Below, piece after piece: positions 1 to 9,699 of a DNA stretch of 64,000 nt. The stretch comes from Massariosphaeria phaeospora (taxonomy: Eukaryota > Ascomycota > Dothideomycetes > Pleosporales): positions 1-64,000 of the forward strand of contig JAADJZ010000003.1 of NCBI GenBank assembly GCA_011032825.1, read 5' to 3'. The notes beneath the pieces are model-generated. The model did not search any database. It was not told the DNA's origin and saw only the letters and a program-made list of their open reading frames with translations. Each line of letters begins with the position of its first letter. The stretch's first letter is position 1. The position numbers and the translations under genes were made by a program.

Positions 1-791
1 TGGCGGAAGAGGCACTGCCAGACGACCAAGGTCTGCGAAGCGAGATGAATGCCTTCCATAGTTCGCGCTTGAGCCCATGGACATTACAGTCTGAAGCCGA
101 CGTTGTGCGTGCAGTCGATAAAATGATTTTGCACGGCGTACACCGCGTCCTCAACATGGTCCTGACAAACAAGTATATTTCCTACAACTCCGAAGTTAAC
201 CCTTGTCCTGGATCTCGGCTCCGTGTAGACGTCGCTTTCCGCGACGAGCAGGGCATCTTCGCAATGATTGAGCTCAAACGAAGTGCATACATCATACGCG
301 AAGACTTCGAATCATCGATCTGGGATAAAGACGAGGCTGAAACGGTGCTCGGGTCGTTACTCGAACCGTCGGGAAGGACTAGCACCATTTCTCGCAGCTT
401 CCGCGGTGTGTTCAACGGCACGAAGCAAGTCAAAGCATATGCACGTAAAAATGGATGTCGATTCGTGGCTCTATGCGACTACAACAGCTTGGTCCTCTTC
501 GTTTTCGATCAAGACCGCGTCGAATACGATAGAGCGAGTGCGTTCTTGCTTGATGAAAAGAAATTTCGGATTGGCCTTCTTGGTTTCCTTATGAAGGCTT
601 GCACGGATGGGGCGCGGGAGTCACAACGATCGAAGGGCGAGAAGACTGGATGCTCTGGTTCTAAACCGGATGGATCGCAATGCAAGAGGGTTACTACGGA
701 CGTTGAGAACACGGGAGTTAGCTCAAGAGACGATAGCAATGGCGAACTGCGGTGGTGGTGCAAGGACCATGTACACCAGAAGGACAGTTGA
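1..791 (+). CDS. PD-(D/E)XK nuclease-like protein, 5' end outside window
   Basis: The frame is open from base 3, before the first visible ATG at 45, so the true start may lie upstream. Numbering from that ATG (248 aa), the central part looks like a restriction-endonuclease-type fold: an Asp in a beta strand (D62 in RVDVAF), then E76-L-K78 at the end of the next strand, and a later QxxxY-type motif (Q128-VKA-Y132) before a hydrophobic strand. This D...ExK plus QxxxY arrangement is known from PD-(D/E)XK nucleases. The C-terminus (about residues 200-245) has a separate Cys/His motif, GC-x9-C then WWC-x2-H, resembling small metal-binding tails seen in some fungal hypothetical proteins. No signal peptide or membrane segment is visible. 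Function as a nuclease is inferred from motifs only; it could be an inactive fold relative. Its 3' side borders the transposon block. Confidence 0.6.
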   Translation, partial: AEEALPDDQGLRSEMNAFHSSRLSPWTLQSEADVVRAVDKMILHGVHRVLNMVLTNKYISYNSEVNPCPGSRLRVDVAFRDEQGIFAMIELKRSAYIIREDFESSIWDKDEAETVLGSLLEPSGRTSTISRSFRGVFNGTKQVKAYARKNGCRFVALCDYNSLVLFVFDQDRVEYDRASAFLLDEKKFRIGLLGFLMKACTDGARESQRSKGEKTGCSGSKPDGSQCKRVTTDVENTGVSSRDDSNGELRWWCKDHVHQKDS

Positions 792-1429
792 TTCTCAATA
801 GGAGAAAAAGCAAGGGAATCTTGCAGTTAGGGTCGAATCCTTTCGACGTGCTTGAGTATCATGTATCGGTTTTCGGGCTCAGAGACGTCCACTAATGCGG
901 CTTAGATGGCATCTGGAAGATCCTTCCGTGTTCTAAGAGTGCATGCATCAATGGGTTCAGCACAGTTGCTATCAATTAAATCAATTAGGCCGAGGGCCTC
1001 GGCCTGATTTGACTGGTGTTTTCAAGGAGTGTGAATTGATTTGATTGACTGATTGCTTAGCAGTGTAAGGCCGAGTAGCCTTACGTGTTTGGTTCCTTCC
1101 GATTAATAGCTACTGTAGGCTATAACGGGCTAGATTAGTCTCTTGAGAGGCCTTTAAAGGTACCCCGCACCGAATCGCTGCCAAGACAGCGATTCGTCTC
1201 TTTTACACGAATATACTATCTTCATTACTATACTATTAATCTATCTCAAGTGTTATCAAACCTACGATTAGACGCAGTCTTACAAGCAGCTTTCGGCCTA
1301 ATTGAGATTAGATTGATAAACTGCAAACAGATTGATAGACTGCAGTCCAAATAGCGGAAATTGCCGGCAGATAGGAGGGAGGTTGGATTTGTATAAAATT
1401 AACTAGGCGCTATTACTCTAGTTTTATAT
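792..1429. other. Non-coding stretch with several hairpins
   Basis: No gene is visible. The stretch holds three perfect short inverted repeats: AGGCCGAG/CTCGGCCT at 987-1005, GTAAGGC/GCCTTAC at 1065-1084 and a 10-bp-arm hairpin at 1171-1196. Between them are AT-rich runs and repeated AATTGATTT-like words. It ends at the 5' LTR of Copia-1. It may be an old, unrecognised transposon fragment. Confidence 0.4.
1171..1196. repeat. Perfect hairpin, 10-bp arms
   Basis: CGAATCGCTG at 1171-1180 is followed by a 6-base loop and its exact reverse complement at 1187-1196. It lies just before a T-rich tract. Role unknown. Confidence 0.6.
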
Positions 1430-1612
1430 TGTTACGGTTTGGAGTCTCTTTTGCTTCACGTGTAGTAGCGCTTTACCTACGCTAAGGTGCGACTACCTAT
1501 TCTGCACTAGCGCTATTTACAGCTTCTTATGTATATCTACCGTTCGTAGCTACACACAATACAACTTTAGTTCAATTCTCAATTTCATGCGCGTTGCCTA
1601 CAATTCTCGACA
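1430..1612 (+). repeat. 5' LTR of Copia-1
   Basis: Starts TGTTACGG and ends CGACA (TG...CA). It aligns with 8860-9049 with many differences and a few indels. The two copies are much more diverged than the LTRs of Copia-2, so this is probably an older insertion or one more strongly mutated. Confidence 0.88.
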
Positions 1613-1622
1613 GTTATGAGCC
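1613..1622 (+). promoter_or_regulatory. Primer-binding site of Copia-1 (initiator-tRNA-Met half-molecule type)
   Basis: GTTATGAGCC directly abuts the 5' LTR. It is complementary to GGCTCATAAC, the anticodon stem-loop of eukaryotic initiator tRNA-Met (anticodon CAU), rather than to a tRNA 3' CCA end. This matches the half-tRNA priming known for Drosophila copia and yeast Ty5. Confidence 0.7.
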
Positions 1623-2932
1623 TAGCTGCAACCTAGGATTGTTCTTACCTGCTGCAATTGTTACTCTACTTAAGTTGCACGTTGCTATACCGCGTCTACT
1701 ACAGCGCACTTGTTACCGCGTTTACCTACAACGCATTACATATACGACTACAGCTATTTGCAATAGCTGCTAAGTTTAACCTCGCTGTAACGCGCGTTAC
1801 AGTTATACTAAACACGCTTAACAACTAGTTTACTTAGCTGTTTATTCGCGGAGACGTTGCTAATCGCTACGGTTTTTAGCAGTATATTAATTCTAACGTA
1901 GCTAAAGAGCTTCTCTTTAAGCTAACGAAGGCTACTAAGCTTCAACTTATCGACTACAAGGCTAAAGCTATCAGGCTCTCTAACCTAACTGCAAACGACT
2001 AAGAGTTTTACTAATAAAAATGCGATCGATAGAAGCGACGCTGCTCTAAGTACCGCACCTAGAAGAAAGCTTTAGCCGACCTAAACACAGACATTAGCAA
2101 GACAATTGCTATACGCTACATACACTTTATCAAGAACTACGAAACACTTTACGACCGACTAGTTGCTTTTAAGAAGTTTCTTTGCTTAACAGACGCGACT
2201 CGCTGCTGCGAGCTCGCTAATAAATACACTGCACTCAAGACTGCTCTACAAGCTGCAAAGAAAGTTAAGCAATAGCTAACTAACTAGGTATACATTACCG
2301 CTTAAGGCAAATCAATCAAGCTGCTAGAAACTAACGGCAACTAACTTCAAAAGAACTTTCTAATCGCCTGCAAAGCGCTCGATTAAGAATACGCTACGTT
2401 CTGCCTACGCGAGATATTCAAGCATAAAGCGCAAGGCACTACTGCTAAGATTTTATCTCTAAAAACTTACGTTGCCGAGATAACTACATATCTACGCCGT
2501 ACGAAGCTTTACTCTACTAGCCTAGCAGTTACTGCCGCTAAGCTCGGTATCGCGCACTTAATTAAGCCTTAATTAATAGGCAATCAAAGACAGCGCTACT
2601 GTAACGGCGCACGACCAACGCTTACTTGTATCTGTAAAAAAAAGCATTAGTACACTAACTGCTTTATTTTAAATACACGCTACTTGAAGCGTTTGAAGTT
2701 TTATCAACTTGCAGCTAAGGCTATACGCAAGGTTAAAGAAGCGCAGAAAAATTCTAAGATCAACGCGCGCATTAAGACTGCTCTTGAGAGGTAAGCAGCC
2801 CGCTAACCTCAGAGCGCTAGACAGAACGTTGAGTTACTACGAGTTAACAACGGCAAGCTACTTGCTAACACCAACACGTTTGTAATATCAACTAGCCTAT
2901 TACTTATAACACTTGGCCACGACGGTTACGAC

Positions 2933-3325
2933 TAGGCTGGTAAATGGGTAGAGGTTGGGTTAGGGTTGGGTTAGCTTACGTCAGACCTCAACCCAACCCT
3001 AGCCTTAACCCGCGCTAGTTACTAAGCAGCTTGGGTAGAGGTTGGGTTAGAGTGGTCAAAGCTTAGGGTTGTGGTTGGGTCTTACATAATATTTACAACC
3101 TATATTAATATTAAGTTTTCTATGTATATTTATCACATTTACTTATCACAGTTTCTTAACTATTTAGGTAACCCTAACCTAACCCCCAACCCAGAGCTTT
3201 GACCACCCTAACCCAACCCCTACCCACGCTAGGTTAACTCTAACCCAACCTTAACCCAAGGTCTGTGCGACCCATAACCCAACCTATACCCATCGATGGG
3301 TACCCCCTACCCATTCGCCAGCGTA
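2933..3325. mobile_element. hAT-like MITE with telomere-like repeats inside
   Basis: This 393-bp element is flanked by an exact 8-bp direct repeat, GTTACGAC (2925-2932 and 3326-3333), the target duplication size of hAT elements. Its ends are imperfect terminal inverted repeats starting TAGGCTGG and TACGCTGG (16 of 19 match). The arms contain many TTGGGTTAGGG/CCCTAACCCAA-type words, and a perfect internal inverted repeat GTGGTCAAAGCT at 3052-3063 pairs with 3195-3206 around an AT-rich centre. It has no coding capacity. It sits inside the gag-protease region of Copia-1. Confidence 0.8.
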
Positions 3326-4120
3326 GTTACGACAGTTATAACGGTATCGCGATCGAAGCTCTCACCAAGTCTGTTAGAACTCTTACAACAATAGCTGTTA
3401 ATAGCACTACTTAGACTAACTTACTTAATTGATAGATTGTTGATTCTAGATCTAACACACACGTTGTTAACTTAGAGACATAGAAAAGCTAGAAGAAAAC
3501 AAGCAACAACTCAAAGCGCCGCTTTGTTAATGCTAGCAATAGCTGTATTTCTATTATAGCATAGAGTATAATAGAGCTTGTCGCACGCACAATACATAGA
3601 TTGCTAACGCTAGAGCTAACGCACGTTGCGTATGTCAAAAGCTTTCTTACAAGCGTCCTAGAACTCGCTCGCTGCTGTACAAAGTTAATTTACTTCGACT
3701 CTAGCCGTAACGTCCTGTACATGCGACAGACATCGAACGTTATCGCGCAACTTAAGTACAATAGAAGACACTAGCTTATTAATGCAAAGCTATTACGCTA
3801 ACTTTCTCTATTACTTCTACACTTACGATTGAGTACTTTTGAAGCATCGTACTGCTCGTCGTACGCGCCAAAGCTTACCAACGTCGTTAATCAACGTGCT
3901 GCTTATCTAATATAGAGCCACCTAGGCTAGAAAGCTATCAATCAACTCGAACCAAACGTTACTAGCGTCTAACTAATAGAAGACTATATAGACTGTCTTT
4001 GCCGAACGTGTATCGAAGCTCGAATAACTTATAATATTTCGAAGCGCTCGGCTAAGAGCCGCGCACAACGGCCGTTCTATTGAATTGCGATAGATTTTAT
4101 TTATATTGTCTCTGTAGGTA

Positions 4121-4176
4121 ACGTAAAGCACTAGCGAACCCGCCACACCAGTGAACCCGCCAAAATTTCTTGGCAC
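4121..4176. repeat. Left TIR of the Fot1-like element
   Basis: Begins ACGTAAAGC next to TA and matches the reverse complement of 5914-5969 at 54 of 56 positions; both differences are C/T transitions. Confidence 0.92.
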
Positions 4177-4203
4177 AACCAACTCATCTCAAAGAACATT
4201 AAA

Positions 4204-5889
4204 TTAATTGCTATCAAACAAGAAACCTGCGTACGTCGTGCTAGCCTCAGATTCAGAAATTGCTTCTAAATTCTTTTGGCAGGTTCGGGCATTGTGCCCT
4301 GTATCACCACAGTTTCTACAGCGCCGTAGAGCTAGTTGTGCCCTTTCTTGACCCTCTCTACCACGCGCTTTCTTTGATAGCTAAGGCGCTGTAGACGCTT
4401 TAGCAGCTACCTGCGCTAATCCGTTACTGTACTCTATCGTACTACCTATCTGAATTCGCTTCCGTTTGCGCGATTTCCGCTTAGTTATCTCTGCTAATTG
4501 ATCTTCAAGCTCTTTAATACGGTAGTCTTGGAGCGCGTTCTGATGCAGCAGTAATTCAGCTCTTTTTACAAGCTGAGAGAAGCTACTCTGCGCTGAAGTA
4601 AGCGATCTAGTAATAGAATCGCGTACTAGCTTTGATTGCGATCCAAATTCAAGTGTATTGCTTGGAGTCTTTGACTGCCATGGCGTCTCTAGTACGAGGG
4701 GTGGTGGCGGGGTACGCAGCCGTACTTCAAGACGATCAAGGACTACTTGCGCGTTGACAGGGACTAGCCTTGAGGCCTTAAAGGCTTTCTTGCAGTTCTC
4801 TGTTGTAAACACCTCGAAAAACGCGTCTCTAAAGGCTAGCAGGAAGCTTTCCTTGTTGATATAGAAGACGCGCCGGCGCGCCAAGTCCCGAACGCGTTGG
4901 AAGTACTTCAACTTCAGCGGCGAGAAGCAGACCACATCTAGCGGCTGGAGGATATGGGATGAATGGGCTGGCATGCAGAGCGTAAGGATCTTGTTCTCAA
5001 GGCAATAGTCCTTGAAATCCTGAGATTGGTGGCTCTCATGGCCGTCCAGAATAAGCAGCCGATACACCCCCACCTGACGCGCCTTTGTATGCGCGTTAAA
5101 ATGCTTCAACTACTCAAGACCAAGAGCGTTGTTTGTCCAGCCGTTCTCAGAGACTGAGAGCTTCCAATTGCCAGGTATAAAGTCCTCCTCGTACCACGCT
5201 GAGATGTGGACGCGCCCTTTGTAGATGATGAAAGGCGGAATCGCGTACCCTGCAGCGCAGATGCTCTGGATAACTGTTACCCACTCTCGATCGCCTGGCT
5301 GGATAAGATTAGGTCGAGTACGTCTTTGAGAGCCTGTGACGACTTTCATAGACCCAATCACGCCCATCTGGAAGCCAGTTTCGTCGAAGTTGTGCACGTC
5401 ATCCTCATGGATGCCGTACTTGGCTTTGGTATCCCCAACAAGCTTGAACTACGCGCCAATCACCTCAGGATCTTCCTGTTGTATCCTCTGCCGGTCTTTT
5501 GCTCGATTGAAGGCTATCTTGAGCTCGCCTGAACGCGTTACAAGCCTCTTAGCCTAGTTCTTGCCTACTGGCTCTCCACCCCGCGCAGCCACTAGTTTAT
5601 CTCCTATATCTCCCACCTCAGACAGCCGGGGGGCAAATCCTCGCGAATCAAGGTCGAGGATATATCGGATAATCGTCTGCTCTTCGGTCGTAGTAAGCTT
5701 TGAAGATGTAGGTCGTGTTTGAGCTCGAAATGAGATTCCTCTAGCGCGTTCGTCAAGGGTCTGGCGTTTAACGTTAAAGGCAATAGCAGCAGCTCGATGG
5801 CTTCGGAATTGGCCAGAATTATAGGCTTTAAGAGCAAGCTGAAGTCTCCCTTCGTGTTGGTGTAATAACGCGTTAGTTGATTGAGCCAT
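4204..5889 (-). pseudogene. Fot1-like DDE transposase with four internal TAG stops
   Basis: A single frame from ATG at 5889 to TAA at 4204-4206 (562 codons) carries an N-terminal HTH (psq/CENP-B type), then a DDE_1 catalytic core with NFDETGFQMG, LLILDGHESH and the LQPLDV box. The C-terminus has basic, coiled-coil-like sequence. The frame is broken by TAG at 5554-5556, about 5449-5451, just upstream of 5109, and 4381-4383. The first stops stand where Trp is expected. Downstream of the last one the same frame continues into a CCHC zinc knuckle (C-R-N-C-x4-H-x4-C, near 4290-4330), so 4381 is not the original end. There are no frameshifts, only RIP-like point changes. Confidence 0.88.
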
Positions 5890-5913
5890 ATCGCGTTGAT
5901 AGGGGAGGCAGTA

Positions 5914-5969
5914 GTGCCAAGAAATTTTGGCGGGTTCACTAGTGTGGCGGGTTCGCTGGTGCTTTACGT
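5914..5969. repeat. Right TIR of the Fot1-like element
   Basis: Reverse complement of 4121-4176 with two transitions; followed by TA at 5970-5971. Confidence 0.92.
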
Positions 5970-8847
5970 TAAAGAGTGTATCGATAGTAGCAAGTACGCT
6001 CTACACTCTATAGACGAGTACTCAAAATAGCATGAGATAGCTACAATTAAGCAAAAAGACAAGCCAACTCTTACACGCTAGTTCATAGCTTTAATTTGCA
6101 AAATTCAGCGCGTGTACAATGCTAACGTAGTCGCTATCCAATGCAACAACGAAAAGGAATTTAGCAACAATTTAATTAATACTACAAACGAACTAGGAAT
6201 GCTATACGAGCCAGCTCCGCCTAGCACAAAGAAGCCGAATGAACTTATTAAGCGCGCAGGCGGAGTTTTTACTTAGCGAGCTTGCGCTATGCGCATACAC
6301 GCGAACCTACTAAAAAATCTATTACATAAAATGTATCGCACAGCTGCGTACATTCTCAATCAAACGCTTACTAAAGCACTAGGTTGGAAGACACCGTACG
6401 AGGTCGTATAGAAACAAAAGCTACTTGTTGCTTATATAAGGCTTATCGGCTGTTGCGCCTACGTCTACAACCGCGATCTAAGAGCTGCTAACAAGCTCAA
6501 ATCGCGTACTCTTATTAGCTACCTAGTTGGCTACCATGGCACTAATATCTTCTGTATATAGCTGCTTACAAAGGATACTATTATTGTTACACGTAACGTT
6601 GTGTTCGAACCTACGCTCTTTTTCGAGGAAATAGACGGCTACGCCTCTACGCTAGTAATCAAAAAAGTAATCGAGCTACTCAAATATCCAAAGATGTCTT
6701 AAGACAACGATATTAGCATTGAGAACCTATTGACAGCTCGTTAACGCAGCTGCTTAACAGCACCTGTAACCTTAGCTTCAACAGCTAGAAACTCTTATGT
6801 AGAAAGTAAGACGTACTCGAATCTAACAACGTACTCAAATCAAATCAACAACAAATGCTAACTCCTAGAGTATCTAAGAAAGAGAACACAATACGTGTTG
6901 TTTCTAAGAGTTATTACCAACAAGGCGAGAAAGCTCTATAGAACGTTAATTTTAACTTAACTAACACAAGCCTTATTATTACAGGCAAGCGCAGTTAAAA
7001 ACTAAGAAATCTAGACAACTTTGCTATCTAGTCCTACGCTACGAAGCTAGGACCTAAGCTTCTAGTCAATTACTTGCAAGCGTTTTCAACTAAGATTTAC
7101 TCAATACCCGCTAGGGTAGATAAAATACCTCGAATTTATTAATTACAGCTGCTGCTTTCGTCGAAAGTAGTAAAGCAGCTAGATACACACATACATGGCA
7201 GTTAATTCCAACACGCTATAGAAATCGAATAGAGAAATCTACGCGCTAAAGGCGTATTTGAAAGGACAAACTAAAAGAGAGCTACAGCTAACAGCGAGGT
7301 GCTACTGCTAATGTAGATTTTCACATACAAGACAGATAGAAATAAATATCTTTTACGCTTTAAAGCTTGACTAGTTGTTTAAGGCAACTTCTAAGCTTCG
7401 CTCGAGAACACGTACGCTGCTACACTCGCAATTCGCAACTTTCGCGCTCTAATTGCGATCGCTAATTACTTCGATCTAGAGCTAAAGTAGTACGACGTTT
7501 CTACTACTTTCTTGAACGCTTAGATCAATCGCAAGCTATACGCTAAAACACCTAAGGCCTTCCGCCAAATCGAAAGCGAGATTATAATAGTACTTTGCGC
7601 TCTCTACGGCCTAAAGGAGTTACTTGTACTATAGTACAACGAGCTACGCCGCAAGCTTATTAAGCTAGGCCTGAAACTAGTTAAGAGCTTCCCGTATCTG
7701 TACACGAATCGCTAGCTTATTCTATTCGTCTACGTTAACGACATCGTTATAGCATTTTATCAATTAAACGCTTATTTCTACAGGTTTTTTAAAAAGGATC
7801 TAGTAAACCTATACAACATCAAAGCTATAGAAGACTTTACATAGTTCCTTAGCATTTAAATTGTCCGCAATTGAGCTCTACACAAGACTTGGCTTGTCCA
7901 AAACGCTTTTATTAATAAAGTATACGCTCGATTTAGTATTGAGGCTGTAGGCAAGGCTTTAGACGTTCTACTAACAAAGAACTAGCTGCTACAGTCTACA
8001 GAGAAAACTAACAGCGCTCAAACGAAGCTCTACTAACAACTTGTTAGTTTCCTTGCATACATTGCTGTTTGGGGTAAGCCTAACGTCGCTCGAACGCACG
8101 TCGTCTTTGCCTGCTACCTTACCAACCTAGAACAGTCTTACGTCTCGAAGATTCGTCAAACCTAGCGCTACTTACTTAGCACGAAAGCTCTCGCTCTTAA
8201 AGCCTCAGCTAGCGCGCAGGACATGGCCGAGTATCTCTCTAACGATTCTCTATATCGCGATTTTCTTTTCTTTGGATCATCTAACGCCTCGTACGCTGAC
8301 GAGCCTAAGACTCGCCGGAGCTCTCAGGGTTACGCGTTCAAATTCGGTGGACTTATAATCGACTAGAAATCGACTGTCTAGCGCACAGTCACAAAATCTA
8401 CTACAGAATCTAAGCTACTCTCGCTATCCCTCGCTGCCTCGCAGATGGAGGAGTGGATGCGATTCTTTACGGGTATCAACCTTACGCTCGACTGTACACC
8501 TACAATCTGGTGCGACAACTAGCAGACTGTTGGTATTGTCACGAAGGAGCACGACAAGCTTCACACAAAAGTCAAACACGTTGATATCCACCAACTCTGG
8601 ATTCGACAGGAGGTTACCGCCTCACGTATCAACGTCAAATGGGTGCCTACTAATCGTATGCCTGCCAACGGACTTACGAAAATACTACCAAAGCAGAAAT
8701 TTACAGAGTTTATTCGCCAACTCAACCTTGTGGACATCACAAAGCGCCTGAAGGGCCTACGTTAGGCTGCTAGAGACGACCTCGACGCCCTCTACATACA
8801 CTAATACTAATCAGCTGTCGTCAACTCAATGCCTTTGAGCCTACGCC

Positions 8848-8859
8848 AGCTGGGGGGTG
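8848..8859 (+). promoter_or_regulatory. Polypurine tract of Copia-1
   Basis: A G6-containing run immediately precedes the 3' LTR, the expected place for the plus-strand primer. Confidence 0.6.
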
Positions 8860-9049
8860 TGTTACGGTTTAGAGTCTCTTCTGCCTCACGTGTAGTAGCG
8901 CCTTACCTACGCTAAGGTGCGACTACCTTTCCTGCACTAGCGCTGTTTACAGCTACTTATGTATATCTACGTTCATAGCTACACACAATACAACCTCAGT
9001 TCAATCCTTTAATATTCCGCACATGCGCGTTGCCTACAATCCCCGACAG
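8860..9049 (+). repeat. 3' LTR of Copia-1
   Basis: 190 bp, TGTTACGG...CCGACA, homologous to 1430-1612 and to the inverted copy at 15356-15540. Confidence 0.88.
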
Positions 9050-9410
9050 TATGCGAGCAGGGTTTGCGGTTAAGCGAGCTCCTAGCAAGACACGATTAGG
9101 TGGTGATATAATCTACTAGGCAAGCAGTAGATAGCACTATGAGTTAGCTTCAGAATACTACGGGTTACATTCACTTCGTTTCTGTTTTACACAATATTCT
9201 TATGCCTGATTTCGCGGGTCCATGCTGCTGTAAAGGTTTCGATAACGACTTATCTAAAGAAAACACTGCTCGCGCCGAGTTCCCAGCGAGCTCATCCTAT
9301 CTAACGTTCTATAGTTTCTTTGATGAATTGCTTTGACAACTTTGACGAGCCCGTTGATAGGCTTTTCTTTTGTTTGAGCTCCTTTGTTGAGTCTGATGCC
9401 GCTTAATTTC
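9050..9410 (-). other. Coding-like relic split by Copia-2
   Basis: Between Copia-1 and Copia-2. On the minus strand a frame from about 9439 to 9254 is open across the Copia-2 junction. If Copia-2 is removed, the frame continues into 14834-14870, broken there by RIP-type stops. The translated piece is basic, with a KEKPINGLVKVVKAIHQRNY stretch. I do not recognise the family. It is probably part of another decayed repeat into which Copia-2 inserted. Confidence 0.3.
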
Positions 9411-9616
9411 TGTTGCAGTGTAGAATGCAGTGAAAACAAAAGTATTGTGTATTGTTCTGTTGTGTTGTTTTGCTCGTGCTGCCCTCTCGAAGGGCTAGCA
9501 GCAGGGTCTATTTACATGACGTATCTATGATACAGCTAAGGTAAGAGGTACTCGATAAGTGAGGAAGTAGCACTAGAACACTATTACGTAATCTGCTTCT
9601 CCTTATAACCGCAACA
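9411..9616 (-). repeat. 3' LTR of Copia-2
   Basis: 206 bp; identical to 14623-14828 except four RIP-type transitions. A purine-rich GGAAGTG (minus strand) just inside, about 9617-9628, is the likely polypurine tract. Confidence 0.92.
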
Positions 9617-9699
9617 CACTTCCTTATTCTGTAGTCGTTTCACGACGTAAGGATAAACCTCTTAGGCGTTGTTCTCCATCGCACGAACCTTTGAACGAA

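Larger units (their letters stand above)
4121..5969 (-). mobile_element. Fot1/pogo-like DNA transposon inserted in Copia-1
   Basis: A 1,849-bp element with 56-bp terminal inverted repeats (4121-4176 and 5914-5969, two mismatches) is flanked by TA on both sides (4119-4120 and 5970-5971), the target duplication of Tc1/mariner-pogo elements. Each TIR carries two copies of the word GAACCCGCCA. It encodes a DDE transposase on the minus strand. It interrupts the integrase domain of Copia-1 and is therefore younger than that copy. Confidence 0.92.
1880..8765 (+). pseudogene. Copia-1 gag-pol remnant (interrupted by insertions and stops)
   Basis: Recognisable pieces in order are: a gag region (about 1880-2810) ending in a CxCx3Hx4C knuckle near 2627-2662; a protease relic with D-S-R-S-N-T-H near 3437-3460; a pre-integrase and integrase core split by the Fot1-like element at 4119/5970 and continuing to about 6650; reverse transcriptase, with the catalytic YVDD box reading YVND at 7731-7742; and RNase H from about 8317 to a terminal TAG at 8763-8765. 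Most frame breaks are TAG at positions where Trp or Gln is expected. YVDD to YVND is a G-to-A change in a TpG context, also RIP-like. No functional product is expected. Confidence 0.8.
1430..9049 (+). mobile_element. Copia-1: degenerate Ty1/copia LTR retrotransposon carrying two nested insertions
   Basis: Two related LTRs (1430-1612 and 8860-9049) bound an internal region read on the plus strand. The order of decayed domains is gag with a zinc knuckle, protease, integrase, reverse transcriptase and RNase H, which is the copia order. A GTTATGAGCC primer-binding site follows the 5' LTR and a G-rich polypurine tract precedes the 3' LTR. Two foreign elements lie inside: a hAT-like MITE (2933-3325) and a Fot1-like DNA transposon (4121-5969). 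Removing them and one copy of each target duplication leaves about 5.37 kb, close to the 5.42 kb of Copia-2. The bases flanking the element (TATAT and GTATG) do not match, so no target duplication is recognisable. The element is dead: many TAG stops and a changed RT active site. Confidence 0.9.

Noticed and set aside
825..845. tRNA B-box-like GGTCGAATCC
   Set aside because: No matching A box or cloverleaf can be drawn around it.
2933..3325. Interstitial telomere or chromosome end
   Set aside because: The repeats are degenerate, occur in both orientations and are bounded by TIRs and an 8-bp duplication, so they belong to a MITE.
1425..9054. A 5-bp target duplication for Copia-1
   Set aside because: TATAT and GTATG do not match, even allowing for one RIP change.
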